Of a stretch of 64,000 nucleotides of DNA, positions 53,701 through 62,932 are shown one piece after another (position 1 is the first letter of the stretch; each line of letters starts with the position of its first letter). The position numbers and the translations under genes were made by a program. This DNA comes from Leptospira kmetyi serovar Malaysia str. Bejo-Iso9 (GTDB lineage Bacteria; Spirochaetota; Leptospiria; Leptospirales; Leptospiraceae): NCBI RefSeq assembly GCF_000243735.2, contig NZ_AHMP02000002.1, positions 15,001-79,000 on the forward strand, read 5' to 3'. The notes beneath the pieces are model-generated. The model saw nothing but the letters and a program-made list of their open reading frames with translations, did no database searches and was not told the origin of the DNA.

Positions 53701-54545
53701 TAATTAAAAGTATACCTTTCTGACTCAACAACACTTCCATCATCTTGTTTCTGAGTAACAGAGATCGAGCGAAGACGCTTAGTAAGTATGGACTGGAGAT
53801 TTAAGGAATTCGACTCAACGGCATCTGTTCTGTCCTCATCTTGAAAAAGAATTACAGTGTTTCCCTGGTTATACTCGATAAGCTGTGGAATCGGGGTTCC
53901 GTTCGATGAGCTGTAAGATCGGTATTTGATATTGTATCCGTTACCGTTTAAATCTCTAACGCGATTTAAAGCCCAGATTCGAGACTTACCGTTAAGATTT
54001 CGTAATGTAGAATTAGAACCCGGATTCTCTGCTGATCCGTCTTCACCAAAATAATAACTTACGCCATTGCGATCTTGCACAATCCAAGAATCCGCCAATT
54101 TTCTAAACTGAAAAAAAGATTCAATTTTTGTATGATAGATACCTGGAGAGGTTTGAATCAACTTACCTGCAAAGCTTACGTATGAATCTCCACTATCATT
54201 GTGAATTCCTTCCGTTGAATCTAAGGAAATGGTCATGATTCCAGAAAGATCCCAACCTCCCCCAATCAATCCATCGTTTTGAAGTGAATTATATTCAATT
54301 CCTAAGTTTGGAGTTATATCTTTTGTTCCCTTTGGAACTGGAATCGGAAATGAAGCGTTCGCATTTCCAAAACTATCTACTGTTATTTCTGGTAAAGGCT
54401 GAGGAATCCCTGTCTCAGGAGTTGGACCTGTAAGAGTGAATAATTGAAAAAGCGGAAACGCCGCAAGACTTAACAAACAAACGAAGACGATAATACCAAT
54501 TTGAATAAAAGAATTTTTCTTAAAGGTTTGAAGCGCAAATTTCAT
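47790..54545 (-). CDS. Giant SpvB/FG-GAP/RHS surface protein
   Basis: A 2251-residue protein with an N-terminal membrane/signal helix (12-36), a SpvB-type domain ([20 protein letters not shown]), FG-GAP-like Asp-rich repeats to about residue 850 ([23 protein letters not shown]), many YD/RHS repeats from about 1200 to 1800, a membrane helix near 1865 ([19 protein letters not shown]) and the RHS core box [13 protein letters not shown]...YNDPTG ending near 2071. The last 180 residues are the variable tip, ending in [19 protein letters not shown] proteins are cocoon-forming exported toxins. The tip matches no toxin I know. The internal membrane helices are unusual. Confidence 0.85.
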   Translation of the reverse strand: MKFALQTFKKNSFIQIGIIVFVCLLSLAAFPLFQLFTLTGPTPETGIPQPLPEITVDSFGNANASFPIPVPKGTKDITPNLGIEYNSLQNDGLIGGGWDLSGIMTISLDSTEGIHNDSGDSYVSFAGKLIQTSPGIYHTKIESFFQFRKLADSWIVQDRNGVSYYFGEDGSAENPGSNSTLRNLNGKSRIWALNRVRDLNGNGYNIKYRSYSSSNGTPIPQLIEYNQGNTVILFQDEDRTDAVESNSLNLQSILTKRLRSISVTQKQDDGSVVESERYTFNYNNNFFDKKNRLTSLDRKNYGPIAFNYNDDAPNPAESSTSKSSPSLDMSYRYENTAMKPDCDFTNAVCACSANATCMAISGGFAGLACVAYVNSVGDVCTKGVVGSQTFLATFERNKAPEPVWIQGEKQKNKLMRYDSSNPGSTIAVAQDLFNLNEKSKVLQGDVDGDLLTDFFVLENDNVNAYLKLGKSGSFSSIGIPAILRSSENSFQGLADLNSDGRSDFIQTDDSGNFLIYLATGSISIINTNPISLSIPGIGSTFRQFIDMDADGIADYVRLSDNPDGSKNLNISYLRYSSGSFSIRANVSSNISVAGTEGDRFLADSNGDGYLDLITFSGNNLYVYLSDGHSLRSPVNFPVSFTTQYMEVSSGSVNGKRYSMRDMNWDGKDDRISLISNGFQIDLFNPNTGSYDSSFQVSNDGSQITHFDVNWDGNSDSISFYTFFFNGTGFHVKNGSDNSNTDVVFDYNETTPVPPNPALLASDRDAMYSNFVNSKSFADVDGDNKADFIRFYGGNIYVSYSRSKNNGLFYSNGGDSVFPASSFSLATDTNQDGRADFIGFRSPKKDLVVPSLVNNILSNERNTIAHENLMSIDYVETKYSRKISQGLLTDIFGTQQKGIQISYANTYDFSNPSVANSINFNALSSFLKPNLTPYSVATNVYSQVADGVGEADSFTFENGRIYVQDQDNRSLLGFAKVTSANSRTGERIISLYQGTNPNLAGIETNKDEYLNNHLMSSTVSTFTSLNSVFGTINIRKTQESITKYQNNAILTNYNTDYTFDQYNNILSKVVQIDSDPTLTLREDTVYNPSLADWVLSEIVQQTKSQGGVLSSHVEFTYSNHRLADQRTLIKQGTTQYSIFSILAYDGFGNPTILRDPNGNLTNLEYDFITNSYVTNTINSLGHQQKKTYDYVFGKELTSTDANGNESRNLYDFYGRKIGIKYAGETDWSEIIDYIQSGSPSGEKVKRTISDPKTGDFYVQESHDAFGRTIKTEKLVADAVVFSQDTTYNSNGTISSKTEPYLGSVPFLTTFFTYDSENNVTRTSDSAGRVNDISYSGFNTTTLTSVSGTLIETIIESKNQLGQLITKTKNGKSIGYAYNSQGIANRITDPEGKSITLVHDLLGNKISQTTPDTGTTTFVNSPTGKVLQQNNANGFKTDFQYDTLDRLTNMIGTHANGTTQNAKFYYDEATSLNGKGNLTSVVDAIGKTDFQHDARGNQTQIKKYLNLEDLTLIFLKEYDFGNRAVSITYPDGTKIYNKFTVGGYLTSVNMDSADGSSTGHPVVNYTGPLLESGKYNVLRSLGNGVQTKIFFDPIFRRPTDVVTTFESDLYESLKYGYDLAENIIKIDDLKNPGRNQQFQYDQFKRVTNSTGKYGSEDYQYTDAGNLLKKGANTYSYNGSSTHAVTQISSPSGPQYFSYDASGLMTNRDGDTLEYDPMALLHKMFTKDGEVMTFDNDYTGSRVRKSKQSDGSSVINIDGLYEISFRPGFPPLHTVYIKGIEDELVSQIGLQNVSLLTENHISSKETVIASAILNPKESLCKGVSIDCFQFYKNRLLSLENLPTTLSWVFDIQDGRIGNQFRLGIISVFGIIVIGFVGLVLYGKPRFGNLKPTQAGVTPFLILSVFISFNFFSCGMLPGTGSKNGDPPWIALPSTIPVDTPSVSNPGVGGGSGSNPGGSPVPGMIFFHPNHLGSIVMATNGAGKPISGGSAVGTSYVSYKPYGEILRTDSYGPDAFRYKYAGQEEDKETGLLFYKSRYYDPGTGRFLQSDSVVNGSSLSGSNLFMYVDGNPLQYNDPTGKNAWIHMLNRIIGHMMGKHFGDKDISKRVSTGGVLNGLGRATFVPNSFFKRFENKTLGNLVGSGKITNWVKQNVNFQNVKDVLEESLTCNGSTSVNPACGPLLDKLSKVKIKPVFVQLKVQVAVPVSFKCDIWDLCKIKIDTPTVFIQLKVEKGAVTTGFGGGGCDVEENGKGYKC

Positions 54546-54835
54546 TTTCCAGCTATTCCTCGATCAGATTTTACAAGTATCACAGTGAGGCATTGCGGCT
54601 CCAAAAGAGTCAATGATTTTTAGACATACTTTTGTCCTATATATTTATCCTTTATTCTTTTCTTATAACTTAAGCCATATTTTAGGCTTGCGATACTTAG
54701 TTAATCTTGACTAAAAGAAAAACGGCGAATTATTGACTTATAAATCTTCTTTTCGCTTCTAAAGTAAATTTTATATATTTTAAATCGCGGAAAGTGAATC
54801 CCATAAGGCAAAATGTCTCATAAAAAAATTTCAAT
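54546..54835. other. Divergent regulatory region, 290 bases
   Basis: AT-rich, no gene seen. It separates the RHS gene from the surface-protein operon. A ribosome site (GAGGA) precedes the RHS ATG. TTGACT hexamers occur in both directions (for example near 54710 and 54734), but I found no clean -35/-10 pair. A weak inverted repeat TTAGT...ACTAA is near 54698. Confidence 0.35.
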
Positions 54836-55735
54836 ATGATCAATCGAATCCGAAAACAAGCTTTAAACGTAATTATCATTTTAATTTTTACGGCATTATC
54901 CGCCGTTTACTCCGCTGAAATCGTTTTAAAAGACGGCAGTTCTTTTATAGGCAAGGTTCAGGAAGAATCAGACATTCGAATCCGATTTCTTTGGAAAGAG
55001 AAGTCTTACGAGATCCCAAGAAAGGATATTGTATCGATCGACCCGACAAAGAACGGCTCCGACACTTCCTATCATTACACTTCTTTCCAATTAAAAGACG
55101 GAAGTACTTTAAAGGGGATAGTCGCGGAAGAATCTGAAAAGGAGTTAATGATTAAGACTGATCTCGGATTTATTCATTTAGATAAAAACAAAATCCGTTC
55201 CTCGGATGCACCCGAGACACTAAGCCCGATTTTAAATCCAAAATATTTGAATACCGGGGACAAAAACTGGAATCATAAAATCGGGGTTTCTTTCCAAGCT
55301 CTATCAAACGGCGCGCCGCTTGGAGCCTCCAATCCGGCGACTTATGGCGGAGCTTTTTACATTGAACCTGCTTTCTTTGAGTTATGGAAATTTAGACCTG
55401 GCCTTAGACTTGAGTATCAAGTTTCGAATTCGAATTCATCGAATTATACTTTTTTGAATCAGTTTTTTTATCTCAACCGTTCCTTTCGAATCGGAGACAG
55501 CTTAATTTGGGATTTTTATTCTAATATAGGAATTGGCTCCTCGACAATTCAGCATTCTGGAAATAGCCAAAGATTCTCTGGAACCAATCCCGCACTCTAT
55601 TTTGAATTTGGTTGGCAAGGTCTACAGATTAAATCCGTTGTATTTCGCACTGGAATTCGTTCAACCTGCTTCTTTGAATCTAATGGTCAGGTTTGCAATG
55701 CAGGAATTGAAATCGGAGCCTTACTCATACTATGA
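54836..55735 (+). CDS. Exported outer-membrane-type protein
   Basis: A 299-residue protein with a signal peptide cleaved near AVYSA. Residues 28-125 contain two related strands-and-turns repeats (IVLKDGSSFIGKVQEESD and FQLKDGSTLKGIVAEESE), an SH3-like tandem. The rest has alternating strands with aromatic belts, consistent with a small beta-barrel. It opens a four-gene operon of envelope proteins. Function unknown. Confidence 0.7.
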   Translation: MINRIRKQALNVIIILIFTALSAVYSAEIVLKDGSSFIGKVQEESDIRIRFLWKEKSYEIPRKDIVSIDPTKNGSDTSYHYTSFQLKDGSTLKGIVAEESEKELMIKTDLGFIHLDKNKIRSSDAPETLSPILNPKYLNTGDKNWNHKIGVSFQALSNGAPLGASNPATYGGAFYIEPAFFELWKFRPGLRLEYQVSNSNSSNYTFLNQFFYLNRSFRIGDSLIWDFYSNIGIGSSTIQHSGNSQRFSGTNPALYFEFGWQGLQIKSVVFRTGIRSTCFFESNGQVCNAGIEIGALLIL

Positions 55736-55784
55736 AAATTTTCACTTATCGCTTTTTAAATTTGTTAAAGGACGGAAATAAGAA

Positions 55785-57203
55785 ATGAATAGAGCCAGTA
55801 AAGTAACTTTGAGGTTTATATTTACTCTGATTTTTTTGGTGAGCTTTCTTAACTGTAAGCATGATAAAAAAGGCTCCGATTTAGAAATGTTATCGATTCT
55901 TCAATTAATTTCCGGTATCGGCGCACCTGGACCGAAACCTGAATGGACAAGATTATTTACTCAAAGCTCTCCAGGCACAATCAGTGCCAATTCGATCACT
56001 GCCGGTCAAAGCGATGTGTATATAACTGGAAATGTTTCTGCGAACCTAGATGGACAACCATTAACCGGTGTTTATGATTTATTTGTTACGAAATACAACT
56101 CATCCGGCTCAAAGCAATGGACTAGGTTACTCGGAATCGCAGGAGATGGGGCGATTCCTTATTCAATCACTTCGGATAATTCAGGGAACGTTTATGTTGT
56201 AGGAGAAACAAACGGAGCCTTAGACGGACAGACCTTTTCGGGTACTCCGGACTTTCTTGATTTTAACATCTTTGTCGTTAAGTATGATTCTAACGGCTCA
56301 AAACAGTGGACGAGACTTCTTGGAATCGCAGGAGGCGGATCCGCGCGAGCAACCAGCGTCACCTCGGATAATTTAGGAAATATTTACGTAACCGGAACTT
56401 CTGTAAGCGGTTTCGATGGACTTACGTTCGCGGGTGGTGGAACTGGATATTTTTTGGTGAAATATAACTCTTCCGGTACCAAGCAATGGTCAAAGCTATA
56501 CCCTGAAAACACTTCACCTTTAGGTATTGCTTATGATAATAGCCTTGGAAAGATTTTTACAATCGGCACAACGACTGGATCTTTTTCCAACGGAATTTCT
56601 GGAACCGACTCGCTTCTGATTCAATTCGATAATAATGGAAATAAAATTTGGACAAAACAAACCGGCGCGGCTGGAAAAAATACCATTTTCAAGGGAGTAA
56701 TCTGCGACAATAACGGTAACGTTTATGCAACTGGTTCCACGGATGGAAACATAGACGATCAAGTCGAATCCGGCGAAAATACTCTAGACCTTCTTCTTAT
56801 AAAATTTGACGGCAACGGCAATCGGACCTGGGCGAGACAATTAGGTTTTACCGGAAGTATTTTTGAAGTTGCGAGTAAAAAAGCCGAAGGCAAAGGGATC
56901 TCGATCGGTAAAAATCAGGACATTTATGTTACTGGCTATACAACCGGAAATTTAGATAAACAAACTCACGCCGACTCAAGCAATTCAAAGCACAACGTAT
57001 TTATTGCTAAGTATGATTTTAGCGGAAATAAAATCTGGACTTCACTTTTAGGAACCAAGGGTTTCAATAGCGATGCCAATTCAATAACCGTCGATCAACA
57101 AGGCCATCCTTATATAACAGGAAATACGAACGGTCCGCTTAACGGGGAATCCTTTATTGGCAATGTTGGGAATTCCACAAATCTTTTTATTTCAAAATAC
57201 TAA
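55785..57203 (+). CDS. SBBP-repeat beta-propeller lipoprotein
   Basis: A 472-residue lipoprotein (lipobox region SFLNC near residue 24). It has about seven SBBP/beta-propeller repeats of the type WTRLLGIAGDG...SGNVYVVGETNGALDG, each with a FVVKYDSNGSKQW-like end. Such proteins are common on the Leptospira surface. Second gene of the operon, 49 bases after the first. Its role on a phage is likely lysogenic conversion of the cell surface. Confidence 0.8.
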   Translation: MNRASKVTLRFIFTLIFLVSFLNCKHDKKGSDLEMLSILQLISGIGAPGPKPEWTRLFTQSSPGTISANSITAGQSDVYITGNVSANLDGQPLTGVYDLFVTKYNSSGSKQWTRLLGIAGDGAIPYSITSDNSGNVYVVGETNGALDGQTFSGTPDFLDFNIFVVKYDSNGSKQWTRLLGIAGGGSARATSVTSDNLGNIYVTGTSVSGFDGLTFAGGGTGYFLVKYNSSGTKQWSKLYPENTSPLGIAYDNSLGKIFTIGTTTGSFSNGISGTDSLLIQFDNNGNKIWTKQTGAAGKNTIFKGVICDNNGNVYATGSTDGNIDDQVESGENTLDLLLIKFDGNGNRTWARQLGFTGSIFEVASKKAEGKGISIGKNQDIYVTGYTTGNLDKQTHADSSNSKHNVFIAKYDFSGNKIWTSLLGTKGFNSDANSITVDQQGHPYITGNTNGPLNGESFIGNVGNSTNLFISKY

Positions 57204-57234
57204 TATTTAAAATCTTTCAAATACAAAAAATTCA

Positions 57235-58596
57235 ATGAAACATTTACTACTTTTATCCTTATTTTTTTTTACAGTTCTGTGCGGGCAATCGCCTTTGATA
57301 GATGGGGCTAATCTTGATACTCACAAGATCGATGGCTTCCCTTTGGTTATCCCAGGAGCTACAAGCGCGACTTTCATATTTAAGTGCAAAGCGGAGTCAT
57401 CTGCGGCGGTCGCTTTCGGTAGAGGGAGTATCGAAGGAGTCATGCCGAGCATAACAAACTCGAAAGATCATATCGTAGTAATCAATAACCTTGAAACACA
57501 GACAAACTACTTCTATTCGGCTTTCTGTGGAGACCTTCAATCTCCTCCTAATCCGTTACTTCTCACTTTCCAAACCCTCGTAAGCGACCAGCCACAAAAG
57601 ACCCGAGGAATTTGGATCGTTGGCGGCCTCGGAGCCGGTATTTCGCCTATTGCCCAAATTGATTTATATGATCCGGTTACAAACCAGTGGATTCCATCGA
57701 TTACAAGTGTTCCTACTCCAAGAACTTACTCCAATATCGTTTCTCATCAGAATAAAATCTATGTTATGGGCGGCTTGGTAAAATCAGGAGTCACTTTTAC
57801 AGCAGTGAATACTGTAAACGAATATGATCCTTTTAATAACGTCTGGAAAACAATGGCTTCTATGCCTGATACACATCAGGGCGGGATCGCTTTTTCGTCT
57901 GGAAACGACATATACATTATCTCAGGGACTACTTCGGCGGATATGACGACCGGCACTCTTGCAAACACAGTTTACAAGTTCACTCCTTCTTTAGGAACCA
58001 GTGGAACCTGGTTAAAGTATGTTTCTAACAGTGCGATTTTTCAACGTGTTGATATGCCAGGTTGTGCGATTCACGATACTTTGTTTTTCTCCGGTGGACG
58101 CCGAAACACGGACGGTCTTCCATTTAACACTTCGGACGCTTATATACCTAGCGGAAATACGACGACTTCTCTCGTTGAAGCGACCATCAGCCAGGCAAAA
58201 TACGGAGCCGCAATGGCTTGTTATCGCCCGAATCCTAAAGACATCTATCCCGCTGATCCTGCGGCTATTTTAATTGCGGGAGGATCAACAACGTCTGACG
58301 TGTTTCAACCCCCTACCTCAGTAACCTCTTCTAATACTTTTGATTACAGTTTAGCTACGACTTCAAATTATTTAGCCGGAGGGATTCTGCCAACCGCACT
58401 GTATTTTCCCTCGATGGAAATATCTTACGAACTTAGGAGAGCTTTTCTTTTCGGGGGAGCCAATCTAACAAACGTTCCACAAGATAAAGTATATTCTATG
58501 GATTTAGGAAATCCTACAACGACCCCATGGAGAACTGAGACCACTGTCTTGCCTGTCGCTCGATACGGCCACAAAGCAGTAATCCTTAGTAGATAA
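57235..58596 (+). CDS. Kelch-type propeller lipoprotein
   Basis: A 453-residue exported protein (signal then TVLCGQ, a relaxed lipobox). Residues 25-115 look like an Ig/fibronectin-type domain; from 120 there are Kelch repeats (GIWIVGGLGAG, LYDPVTNQWIPSIT, NKIYVMGGL, AFLFGGANL). It shares the propeller theme with the SBBP protein before it and the phage fibre. Probably surface-exposed binding protein. Confidence 0.8.
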   Translation: MKHLLLLSLFFFTVLCGQSPLIDGANLDTHKIDGFPLVIPGATSATFIFKCKAESSAAVAFGRGSIEGVMPSITNSKDHIVVINNLETQTNYFYSAFCGDLQSPPNPLLLTFQTLVSDQPQKTRGIWIVGGLGAGISPIAQIDLYDPVTNQWIPSITSVPTPRTYSNIVSHQNKIYVMGGLVKSGVTFTAVNTVNEYDPFNNVWKTMASMPDTHQGGIAFSSGNDIYIISGTTSADMTTGTLANTVYKFTPSLGTSGTWLKYVSNSAIFQRVDMPGCAIHDTLFFSGGRRNTDGLPFNTSDAYIPSGNTTTSLVEATISQAKYGAAMACYRPNPKDIYPADPAAILIAGGSTTSDVFQPPTSVTSSNTFDYSLATTSNYLAGGILPTALYFPSMEISYELRRAFLFGGANLTNVPQDKVYSMDLGNPTTTPWRTETTVLPVARYGHKAVILSR

Positions 58597-58598
58597 TT

Positions 58599-59183
58599 AT
58601 GAAAAAAATTTTTAGTACAATCTTACTCTCCCTTATTTTTATATTTAATTCCATTCAGTCTCAAAGTGTTGGAGAGAATACTTCTTACCAGCAAATCAAA
58701 GACTATATCGATTCAAATCGAGTAGCCGAAGCGCAATCTCTTTTAGATGAATGGGTAAAAATCAATCCAAACGATGTAACTCTACAGCTCTATCAAACAG
58801 AAACTTGGATCAAGGTAGCGGATCAAAAATATAAGGAACGAAAATTCAAAACTGCATTTTCTTATTATGAAAAAGCATTTTCTAACTGGCCGAATAACCC
58901 TTCCCTTCGAGCTAGGTATATGGAATTGAAGGGCAAAAAGCTCGTTGATAACGTTTCTTCTCCAATTTTTAAAACTCGCTTCTCTGGATTTGAATCTTCT
59001 TTAAAAGAAAATACCAGTTTAACAAATTCCTTTCAAGAGATGAGTGAGTCGCTTAAACAGATCAAAATTGAAATCCATAATTTGCAAGAAAAGTCGAATG
59101 AACTTTACCTTACACTTTCCTTGATTTCGTTTTCGATACTTCTTCAATGTTTTATTCTTTTCAAAATTGGGTTTCGTCGCTAA
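58599..59183 (+). CDS. TPR-like protein with C-terminal membrane anchor
   Basis: A 194-residue protein, two bases after the Kelch gene. A signal or membrane segment at the start is followed by TPR-like helices (AEAQSLLDEWVKINPND, FKTAFSYYEKAFSNWPNNPSL), a coiled coil and a C-terminal membrane helix (LTLSLISFSILLQCFILF). It may help assemble the surface proteins of its operon. Confidence 0.7.
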   Translation: MKKIFSTILLSLIFIFNSIQSQSVGENTSYQQIKDYIDSNRVAEAQSLLDEWVKINPNDVTLQLYQTETWIKVADQKYKERKFKTAFSYYEKAFSNWPNNPSLRARYMELKGKKLVDNVSSPIFKTRFSGFESSLKENTSLTNSFQEMSESLKQIKIEIHNLQEKSNELYLTLSLISFSILLQCFILFKIGFRR

Positions 59184-59210
59184 AGACTCCCCTACCCTCT
59201 TCAATTATTT

Positions 59211-59732
59211 TCAATGTGTTTCAAACTGATTGTTTTTAGAAGCAAGCTCAAGTGAGGCATACACCTCGAATAGGTAACGAGCAATCGGATCTTTAACTTC
59301 AATTATTGTAAGATCCCAAGTCGAAATTTTTTCCTTAGCATTTTTAAATCTTTTTTCGAACCCTTTCGATTTCATGATCTCGTCACGAGTCCCCTTCGCT
59401 TTCGTCCCTTTCTTAGCAATCAAATAGGCCAATGATGCACTATAGTGATCCCGTCCTTTTAAATGTTGGTTCACTCTTCTGCAAACTTCATCTGAAATTC
59501 CAATATACATACATTGTCCTTTATGAGTAAACATGTATGCGCCGGAAATATCCTCCTTCGATTCTAATTTAAAATGATTCTTAACTTCTTTGAAAATTGC
59601 ACCTTTCCCAAACCCTTTTTTTACAAATTTCTTCATGCTTACGGGATTCTTTTTTCTTAACTTTAAAGTAACGAGTAACTTAGGTAGCGTTTTGTTTGAG
59701 TATGTTATATAAACTGATTCAAATTTGTTCAT
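59211..59732 (-). CDS. GIY-YIG domain protein
   Basis: A 173-residue protein with a GIY-YIG nuclease core: GAYMF near residue 64, MYIGIS near 75, then CRRVNQHL with the catalytic Arg, and a later Glu in FEVYASLEL. The N-terminal 60 residues are basic. It overlaps the gene upstream by 14 bases. It could be a homing-type nuclease or a phage repair nuclease; no adjacent intron or target was found. Confidence 0.75.
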   Translation of the reverse strand: MNKFESVYITYSNKTLPKLLVTLKLRKKNPVSMKKFVKKGFGKGAIFKEVKNHFKLESKEDISGAYMFTHKGQCMYIGISDEVCRRVNQHLKGRDHYSASLAYLIAKKGTKAKGTRDEIMKSKGFEKRFKNAKEKISTWDLTIIEVKDPIARYLFEVYASLELASKNNQFETH

Positions 59733-59916
59733 TTTTTCGATTCATATACTCGTATAATTTTTTTTGTATGCCATTGTCTTGGGATACTATGTGCGACCTA
59801 AAATTTTGAAAACTTTCAAGTGCCTCTTGGCTTAAATCCGAAGTGTGAATATAAGGTTTCCCTTCTCCGAATAAATTTGAACTCTTTGGAGTTCTTTGAT
59901 TTACTTCCTCTAACAA
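59719..59916 (-). CDS. Small hypothetical protein
   Basis: A 65-residue charged protein starting at TTG 59916, overlapping the GIY-YIG start by 14 bases. Sequence is helical (LSQEALESFQNFRSHIV). It may be the N-terminal partner of the nuclease gene. Coding status is moderate because of the TTG start and short length. Confidence 0.4.
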   Translation of the reverse strand: MLEEVNQRTPKSSNLFGEGKPYIHTSDLSQEALESFQNFRSHIVSQDNGIQKKLYEYMNRKNEQI

Positions 59917-59936
59917 CCTTGATTCTGTCTCAAATC

Positions 59937-60152
59937 CTAATCCCTTGAATGAATTTTCATAATCTTTTCTTTGAGCTCATTTATATTATGAAAAAACCCT
60001 TCATAGTCGTTACTTAGAACCCCGATCCATAACCACCAAATTCTGTATATATGCTTTTCTTGCTGGCTAATCGAGTTCATTCCCGACGATTTTACTTTAA
60101 GTTCCAATTCGAATATAGCTTTTGACAGAGAATGAGTGCCTTTGTAATCCAT
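59937..60152 (-). CDS. Small hypothetical protein
   Basis: A 71-residue protein with a good ribosome site (GGAAGT). It is helical with an aromatic patch (YRIWWLWIGVLSNDYEGFF). It lies 25 bases after the gene at 60178-60618 and is probably in the same operon. Family not recognised. Confidence 0.55.
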   Translation of the reverse strand: MDYKGTHSLSKAIFELELKVKSSGMNSISQQEKHIYRIWWLWIGVLSNDYEGFFHNINELKEKIMKIHSRD

Positions 60153-60177
60153 TATTTACTTCCACCGAAGTGAATGT

Positions 60178-60618
60178 TTAAATGGAAAGTTGATTTCTAT
60201 TAATGAACTCGAAAATCATAAACTCTAGAAAGGATTCCGATTCTTCTAATTTCTTCTCAAGTATCCCTATCCTTTGAATTAGCTCGATAGTTAAATCCAC
60301 CAATTCATCATCCTCTTTAATTCCAGATCCGCTTAACATTTCTGGTAAAAGAAACATAACTCCTTTGTAATCACCCGCCAACTCATAAACTCTTAACTGC
60401 ATTAAAGAGAAGTAAGTTTGTTGAATCTGCACTTCATCCAAATTATTTATATAATCATAAATCAATCCCTGAGTTACCGAATATGATAAATCCCGGATTA
60501 GAGTTACAACAAGTTGAGCCGGGGAAAGCGAGTCATACATAGACTCATCTCTATTATTCTCGATGAAATTTAATGACCCGTTTAATGCGAAGCTTTCTTC
60601 TTTCGAACTAAGTTCCAT
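60178..60618 (-). CDS. Hypothetical helical protein
   Basis: A 146-residue acidic, all-helical protein behind GAGGAG. The core is LSPAQLVVTLIRDLSYSVTQG and YFSLMQLRVYELAGDYKG. It may form a helical bundle as in some small regulatory proteins. It lies 171 bases after the replication gene, with a hairpin between them. Function unknown. Confidence 0.55.
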   Translation of the reverse strand: MELSSKEESFALNGSLNFIENNRDESMYDSLSPAQLVVTLIRDLSYSVTQGLIYDYINNLDEVQIQQTYFSLMQLRVYELAGDYKGVMFLLPEMLSGSGIKEDDELVDLTIELIQRIGILEKKLEESESFLEFMIFEFINRNQLSI

Positions 60619-60701
60619 ATCTCTTTGACTCCTCGAAATATTCTTTATTAGAATAATTCCCTTTTCCTGTAAATACTACTGGGAACTTCCGAAACCGCCC
60701 T

Positions 60702-60723
60702 TATTGATATTTCGGTATCAATA
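60702..60723. terminator. Hairpin downstream of the replication gene
   Basis: TATTGATA-TTTCGG-TATCAATA is a perfect 8-base stem with a 6-base loop, 67 bases after the stop at 60790. There is no T-run; it could be a terminator or an operator for the following small genes. Confidence 0.35.
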
Positions 60724-60789
60724 GAGTCGATTTTTCATGGCAGAGTGACCATTAGAATATCATAAAATACTGTTTCAATTGATTTTTCC

Positions 60790-62574
60790 TCATGCCGCCT
60801 CTTTTTCTATTTCGTGTATCAAATTATTATAAACGATGGTATGCGGAAATTCAGAAAGATCTTCAAAGTAATGTTTGATATGCTTCACGAGTCGTTCTGG
60901 AATCCCTGATTCGAAAACGATGGTAAGTGCTTCGTATTTGAACTTAGCTTCTTTGAGATATTTTAGATCTGACGCCATAAGTCTTCTTTCCGAGTATTCT
61001 AAAAAGTCTTCATAACTTACGTTTCGAAATTCAATTCTCTTTTCTGGTTCCTTTTGTAATCCAATGTCGGATTGCAGTAACTCTGTATCCACTTTTGCCG
61101 AATCGGATCTCTTGGGATGTTCGTGTTTTCGAAATGAAGTGATTTTTACTTCAAAACGTTCCTCTACATTGTTCGAGTAAAAGTTTACTATGAAGTGATG
61201 TTTTGATTCCTCAACTGGATCGTTTATAGTCACGACTTTTGCCATTAAATCTACTTCAACTTTCAAGTTAATCAAGTGCTCTTTAGTTCCACTTGGTATG
61301 GGAAGTGAATTTATATACTGACAGCAGTTACTCCAATCCGGGGCATATTTAATTACTGGTTTTGTTTCTGTATTTTTTTCCTCTGATCGTTCAAACTTAT
61401 TTTTTCGATTTTTAATTTCCTGTATTTTTTCAAGTCCTTCAAAAGTGGAAAGAATCGAATTTCTATAAGAATATAAAGAACCGATTGAAAAGGCCATACA
61501 TTGCCAATACGGTAATTCACTAAATTTTTCGGCCTCTTTAATAAAGATTAATTTCTTAGTTAAAGTTCCGACGGTATCGACTGAAAGGCTATCATCTTCT
61601 TCTGACCACTTTTCTAAAATCTTAGATTCCTTTTCTTTCGTATCCTCTAACAAAGTATATTTTGATTTTGAATTCGAGTTTTCAATCTCAGACTTGATCC
61701 TTTCCCTATATAGAGATAGTATAGATTCTGAAAACTTCGCGCCTGCGCGCTTATTTTCTTTTTTATCTGTGTTTATTGTTTGTACTTTAATTTCAGACCC
61801 ATCCCCTGTTGAGTGCTTAGAGTCCACTTTCTGTTGAGTGGCAGTATCAGGGTGTGGAGTGGTAGCATTGGGATGTGAACTGCTGGATTCTTCGGGGAAA
61901 GTAATATCTGCCTCTTGTTTTTCCTGTTCAAAATTTTTGATTTTGGAAATGGGTTTCGTTTTAATTTTCTTAATTCTGAAGATTTCCCGAAAGAAATTAC
62001 CAAAGGCATCCAATAAATTTAAAAACGCGACTTTTCTCGAAGAATTATTTTTTGAAACTTTTGATCGGCCAAAGGACTGTGGGCTAATTACGAGGCGGTC
62101 TCGATAGATGCTTTGCTTAAAAGGATTTTTTCTGTCTTCAGATAGCCAAACGGGTGTTTCCGGTTTTAATCTGTAAATTGAGAAAAGGTGCCTTTCGGTT
62201 CCATCCTTTGTCTTTCTAAGTTCGCGGGTAATCATATTAGTTTTTAGTAGTCTTGATATTGCGTTACTTACCGATGTTTCTTTTTTCTCTAATCTTTCCC
62301 CGAATGCGATGTTTGTCATTGTGCATCCTTCAGGACGGCCTGAGTAAAAATGAATTATAGAGAAAAGAATCTTTTCTAGATCCGTAAGATTCTTTCCGTT
62401 TACAAGACCGTATTCGATTTTGGTATACTGTTCATCGATAAAAAGCGGCCTTTCATTGTTTGAAGGAAATCCGTCTGCTATCCTTTGGGCATAGGTATAA
62501 TGGTCGTCGAGACTAATTGTAGCTTCCACGTTTTTATCCGTTTTGCAGTGCCAGACATACTGAGGGCGCAGCAC
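60790..62574 (-). CDS. Candidate plasmid replication initiator
   Basis: A 594-residue protein starting at GTG 62574. Residues about 60-165 form a winged helix-turn-helix (LTDLEKILFSIIHFYSG, FGERLEKKETSVSNAISRLLKTNMITREL). The middle is charged and disordered; residues 380-590 are helical/beta with WSNCCQYINSL and EVKITSFRKHEH. It follows parB and is separated from it by a 358-base gene-free stretch rich in inverted repeats, typical of a rep-ori-par block. Rep function is inferred from context and the N-terminal domain. Confidence 0.55.
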   Translation of the reverse strand: MLRPQYVWHCKTDKNVEATISLDDHYTYAQRIADGFPSNNERPLFIDEQYTKIEYGLVNGKNLTDLEKILFSIIHFYSGRPEGCTMTNIAFGERLEKKETSVSNAISRLLKTNMITRELRKTKDGTERHLFSIYRLKPETPVWLSEDRKNPFKQSIYRDRLVISPQSFGRSKVSKNNSSRKVAFLNLLDAFGNFFREIFRIKKIKTKPISKIKNFEQEKQEADITFPEESSSSHPNATTPHPDTATQQKVDSKHSTGDGSEIKVQTINTDKKENKRAGAKFSESILSLYRERIKSEIENSNSKSKYTLLEDTKEKESKILEKWSEEDDSLSVDTVGTLTKKLIFIKEAEKFSELPYWQCMAFSIGSLYSYRNSILSTFEGLEKIQEIKNRKNKFERSEEKNTETKPVIKYAPDWSNCCQYINSLPIPSGTKEHLINLKVEVDLMAKVVTINDPVEESKHHFIVNFYSNNVEERFEVKITSFRKHEHPKRSDSAKVDTELLQSDIGLQKEPEKRIEFRNVSYEDFLEYSERRLMASDLKYLKEAKFKYEALTIVFESGIPERLVKHIKHYFEDLSEFPHTIVYNNLIHEIEKEAA

Positions 62575-62932
62575 GGCAAAGGTATTACCCTACTCTTTTA
62601 AGAAACGGGGAGCTATGATCAGGGCTTAGAGCCTTTGGGAATAGGTCCACATTTCCATATCGAATTCGGCCGTTTGTCAGAGGGGCCGCTTAGGTATGTC
62701 GCCTAAGTTTATGGGGTACATGTATAGTTAAAAATGAAAAGTTGCGTCAATTAAATTATGTCTCCTAAATGAAAAAAAGAGACATAATTTAAGCTTAGTA
62801 CATGATTAGTGAATTTTGGAAGGTCGCCTGCGGGGCCTCTGACCTCCCCGCTGGCTTTTCGATATGGAAATGGTGAGTAAAATTCTCTACTCAAGAACAA
62901 CCTTACTTATTTCAAAATCGAGTACAAGAATT
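62575..62932. other. Probable replication-origin region
   Basis: A 358-base stretch without a gene between the candidate Rep gene and parB. It contains a perfect 14-base inverted repeat (62751-62792), a GC-rich hairpin GCGGGG...CCCCGC near 62833-62854, and CTTAGG...CCTAAG near 62690. AT-rich tracts flank these. No clear iteron array was found. Confidence 0.4.
62751..62792. repeat. 14-base inverted repeat in the origin-like region
   Basis: TTAAATTATGTCTC (62751-62764) and its exact reverse complement (62779-62792) enclose a 14-base A-rich loop. Could be a Rep-binding site, a terminator or a partition site. Confidence 0.55.

Noticed and set aside
47790..54545. Several short plus-strand frames inside the RHS gene
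   Set aside because: All lie within the long, well-supported minus-strand gene and look like shadows.
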